Part shown: positions 8,525 to 10,062 of the stretch, in pieces | Layout of the letters: the number at the start of each line of letters is the position of its first letter | Numbering within the stretch: position 1 is the first letter of the stretch | Source: Gammaproteobacteria bacterium | GTDB lineage: Bacteria; Pseudomonadota; Gammaproteobacteria; Nitrosococcales; Methylophagaceae | Reading direction: 5' to 3' | Assembly (NCBI GenBank): GCA_003645385.1 | Contig: QNEY01000043.1 | Location: 1-10,062, forward strand | DNA length: 10,062 bases | Notes under the pieces: model-generated | What the model saw: the letters and a program-made list of their open reading frames with translations, nothing else | What the model was told of the DNA's origin: nothing | Databases searched by the model: none | Made by a program: the position numbers and the translations under genes

Positions 8525-9751
8525 ATGATGGAAACTTATCTCGTTGGCGGCAGTGTCCGCGATCAACTACTCGGCTTACCGATCAAAGATCGGGACTGGG
8601 TTGTGGTTGGTAGTAGCCCCAAAGACATGATAGATAAAGGCTTCCAGACAGTGGGTAAAGATTTCCCCGTTTTTTTACATCCAAAGACTCATGAAGAATA
8701 TGCCCTTGCTCGTACTGAACGAAAAATAGGGCCTGGCTATCACGGTTTTGTGGTTCATGCCTCACCAGATGTTTCGCTTGAGCAAGATCTGGCACGACGT
8801 GATTTGACAATCAATGCTATCGCACAAGCGGAGGATGGCACCTTGATTGACCCCTTTAATGGTCAGCAAGATCTGCAAGACAAAGTACTGCGTCATGTAT
8901 CCCCAGCGTTTACCGAAGATCCAGTTCGAGTATTACGTATTGCTCGTTTTGCTGCTCGTTTTGGTTTCACTATTGCTGATGAAACTAAACAACTTATTCA
9001 ACAAATGGTTGTAGCCAAAGAGCTTGACTATTTAGTGCCAGAACGTGTTTGGCAAGAATTAGAAAAGGCGTTGGCAACAGCAAAACCTTCCTTGTTCTTT
9101 TTCGCACTACGCGATTCAGGGGCTTTGGCAAGCATATTCCCAGAAGTTGATCGGCTTTTTGGTGTACCTCAGTCACCTAAATGGCATCCTGAGATTGATA
9201 CTGGTATCCACGTCATGATGGTGATTGATCAAGCTGCCCGTCTGACAGAAGACATTACAGTACGATTTGCGGCACTTTGCCATGATTTAGGTAAAGGCAC
9301 TACACCGAAAGACATCCTGCCACGACATATTGGCCACGAGGCAAGAAGCATTGATCTCACAAAAAACCTATGCCGTCGACTACGTGTACCTAAAGAAGCC
9401 GAATCGCTCGCTTTAAAAGTGGCCGAATATCATACTCATATGCATTTGCTGTTTGAAATGAAGCCGGCCACAATCTTAAAAGTCATTGAAGCACTCGATG
9501 CTTTTCGTCGACCAAAACGATTTGAACAATATTTACTGGCGTGTGAAGCTGATTTTCGCGGTCGCCCTGGCTATGAAGATGAAGCTATGCCTGAGCTTGA
9601 ACTGTTTAAACGTTGTTTCTCCACAGTTCAGGCAATTCAAGTCCAACCATTAATTGAGCAAGGACTACAAGGAAAAGAAATTGCTGATGAACTTCGCAAA
9701 CAGCGCATTGATACTATCGCTCAACTTCGGGAAAATGCTGATTACAGCTAG
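8525..9751 (+). CDS. cca: CCA tRNA nucleotidyltransferase, bacterial HD-domain type
   Basis: A 408-aa enzyme that adds or repairs the 3'-CCA end of tRNAs using CTP and ATP; E. coli Cca is 412 aa. The N-terminal nucleotidyltransferase head shows GGSVRD (8-13) and DRD (Asp22/Asp24, metal-binding carboxylates). Next come the RRDLTINAIA motif and the EDPVRVLRIARFAARF motif, which form the nucleotide-selecting neck. The C-terminal half carries an HD domain (His253-Asp254 in ALCHDLGKG), the 2',3'-phosphodiesterase/phosphatase-type module of gammaproteobacterial enzymes. All key residues are intact. There are two adjacent ATG codons (8525 and 8528); relatives usually begin with one Met before (K/E)-x-YLVGG, so 8528 is equally possible. 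No Shine-Dalgarno is visible; the start lies 6 bases after the slt stop, so translation is probably coupled to slt. Confidence 0.96.
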   Translation: MMETYLVGGSVRDQLLGLPIKDRDWVVVGSSPKDMIDKGFQTVGKDFPVFLHPKTHEEYALARTERKIGPGYHGFVVHASPDVSLEQDLARRDLTINAIAQAEDGTLIDPFNGQQDLQDKVLRHVSPAFTEDPVRVLRIARFAARFGFTIADETKQLIQQMVVAKELDYLVPERVWQELEKALATAKPSLFFFALRDSGALASIFPEVDRLFGVPQSPKWHPEIDTGIHVMMVIDQAARLTEDITVRFAALCHDLGKGTTPKDILPRHIGHEARSIDLTKNLCRRLRVPKEAESLALKVAEYHTHMHLLFEMKPATILKVIEALDAFRRPKRFEQYLLACEADFRGRPGYEDEAMPELELFKRCFSTVQAIQVQPLIEQGLQGKEIADELRKQRIDTIAQLRENADYS

Positions 9752-9769
9752 TAAGACATAACGTATAAT
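9741..9769 (+). promoter_or_regulatory. Candidate sigma-70-type promoter for mch
   Basis: A perfect -10 hexamer TATAAT at 9764-9769 is preceded, with an ideal 17-base spacer, by ATTACA at 9741-9746 (four of six matches to TTGACA). Transcription would start near 9776, giving a leader of about 27 bases before the mch ATG at 9803. The -35 lies within the last codons of cca. No operator-like repeat is seen beside it. This is pattern matching by eye; it has not been measured. Confidence 0.6.
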
Positions 9770-9802
9770 TTATCGTTTATTAAATAACATGAGACAACAC
9801 CT

Positions 9803-10062
9803 ATGAGCAGTAATATTTCTGCCAACTGGACTAGCGTCAATGCTGCTTGTCAGCCTTTAGTTGATAGCTTAATAGCTGATGCCCAAGCGCTTCAGCTTGA
9901 AATCAGCACCTTAAGCAATGGCACCCGTATCGTTGATGCCGGCATCAACTGTATTGGTGGTTTAGAAGCGGGCCGGTTAATTGGTGAAATATGTATGGGT
10001 GGGTTAGGGACCGCTACATTAGGAACAAATAGTGGTTTTGATAATTGGCCATGGTCCGTTAA
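9803..10062 (+). CDS. mch: Methenyltetrahydromethanopterin cyclohydrolase, N-terminal part (cut by window end)
   Basis: The first 86 codons of a gene that runs out of the window; the frame is open to the last base. Mch hydrolyses N5,N10-methenyl-H4MPT to N5-formyl-H4MPT in the cytoplasm, a step in tetrahydromethanopterin-linked formaldehyde oxidation to formate/CO2. The start SVNAACQPLVDSLIADA, then NGTRIVDAGI, GGLEAGRLIGEICMGGLGT and a following Trp-Pro-Trp segment match, from memory, bacterial Mch proteins such as those of Methylobacterium (with VNAAAAPLV, VDAG, EAGR and ICLGGLGT). The ATG at 9803 is chosen because it gives the family's usual N-terminus; the ribosome binding site is weak (GAG about ten bases upstream). 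An ATG at 9789 is in another frame and stops after a few codons. A good promoter precedes it. Family length is about 320 aa, so roughly three quarters is missing here. Confidence 0.88.
   Translation, partial: MSSNISANWTSVNAACQPLVDSLIADAQALQLEISTLSNGTRIVDAGINCIGGLEAGRLIGEICMGGLGTATLGTNSGFDNWPWSV

Noticed and set aside
1..10062. Looked for CRISPR arrays, tRNA or rRNA genes, insertion sequences, defence or toxin-antitoxin genes and retroelement-like structures.
   Set aside because: Coding regions fill almost the whole window with recognised families; none of these signatures was seen.

Overview
The window looks like a chromosomal segment from an AT-rich gammaproteobacterial methylotroph. Two signatures support this. 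One is a type IV pilus Chp chemosensory cluster (pilJ - chpA - chpC) of the kind known from Pseudomonas and Acinetobacter. The other is the start of mch, the methenyl-tetrahydromethanopterin cyclohydrolase of the H4MPT-linked formaldehyde oxidation pathway, which outside archaea is largely confined to methylotrophs and a few other lineages. A Methylophaga-like or Methylococcales-like host is my inference; the sequence does not name the species. All genes lie on the + strand and there is little intergenic space.

Layout. Positions 1-377 hold the 3' end of pilJ, the chemoreceptor of the pilus system. Positions 446-5986 encode a very large (1846 aa) hybrid CheA-type kinase, ChpA. It has a string of Hpt modules, then dimerisation and HATPase core, a CheW-like domain and a C-terminal receiver. 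A small CheW-like adaptor (chpC, 6012-6470) follows 25 bases later. A 95-base gap containing a strong hairpin separates this cluster from slt (6566-8518), a periplasmic Slt70-type lytic transglycosylase. cca (8525-9751), the CCA-adding tRNA nucleotidyltransferase, begins 6 bases after slt and is probably co-transcribed with it. A good sigma-70-like promoter at the end of cca precedes mch (9803 to the window edge), so a new, C1-metabolic transcription unit probably starts there.

How they work together. PilJ, ChpA and ChpC are parts of one signalling array: receptor, kinase and coupling protein controlling pilus extension/retraction and, in relatives, cAMP or surface sensing. slt and cca are housekeeping genes unrelated to that array. 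mch belongs to one-carbon metabolism.

The most notable details are inside chpA. A nearly perfect 57-bp tandem repeat (19 aa, about 3.5 copies) and a (GAAACA)7 hexanucleotide tract lie in the two linkers on either side of the first canonical Hpt domain, and only three of six apparent Hpt modules keep the phospho-accepting His motif. The second notable feature is a 14-bp hairpin whose 3' arm ends two bases before the slt start codon. I found no mobile element, CRISPR array, RNA gene or clearly novel system.
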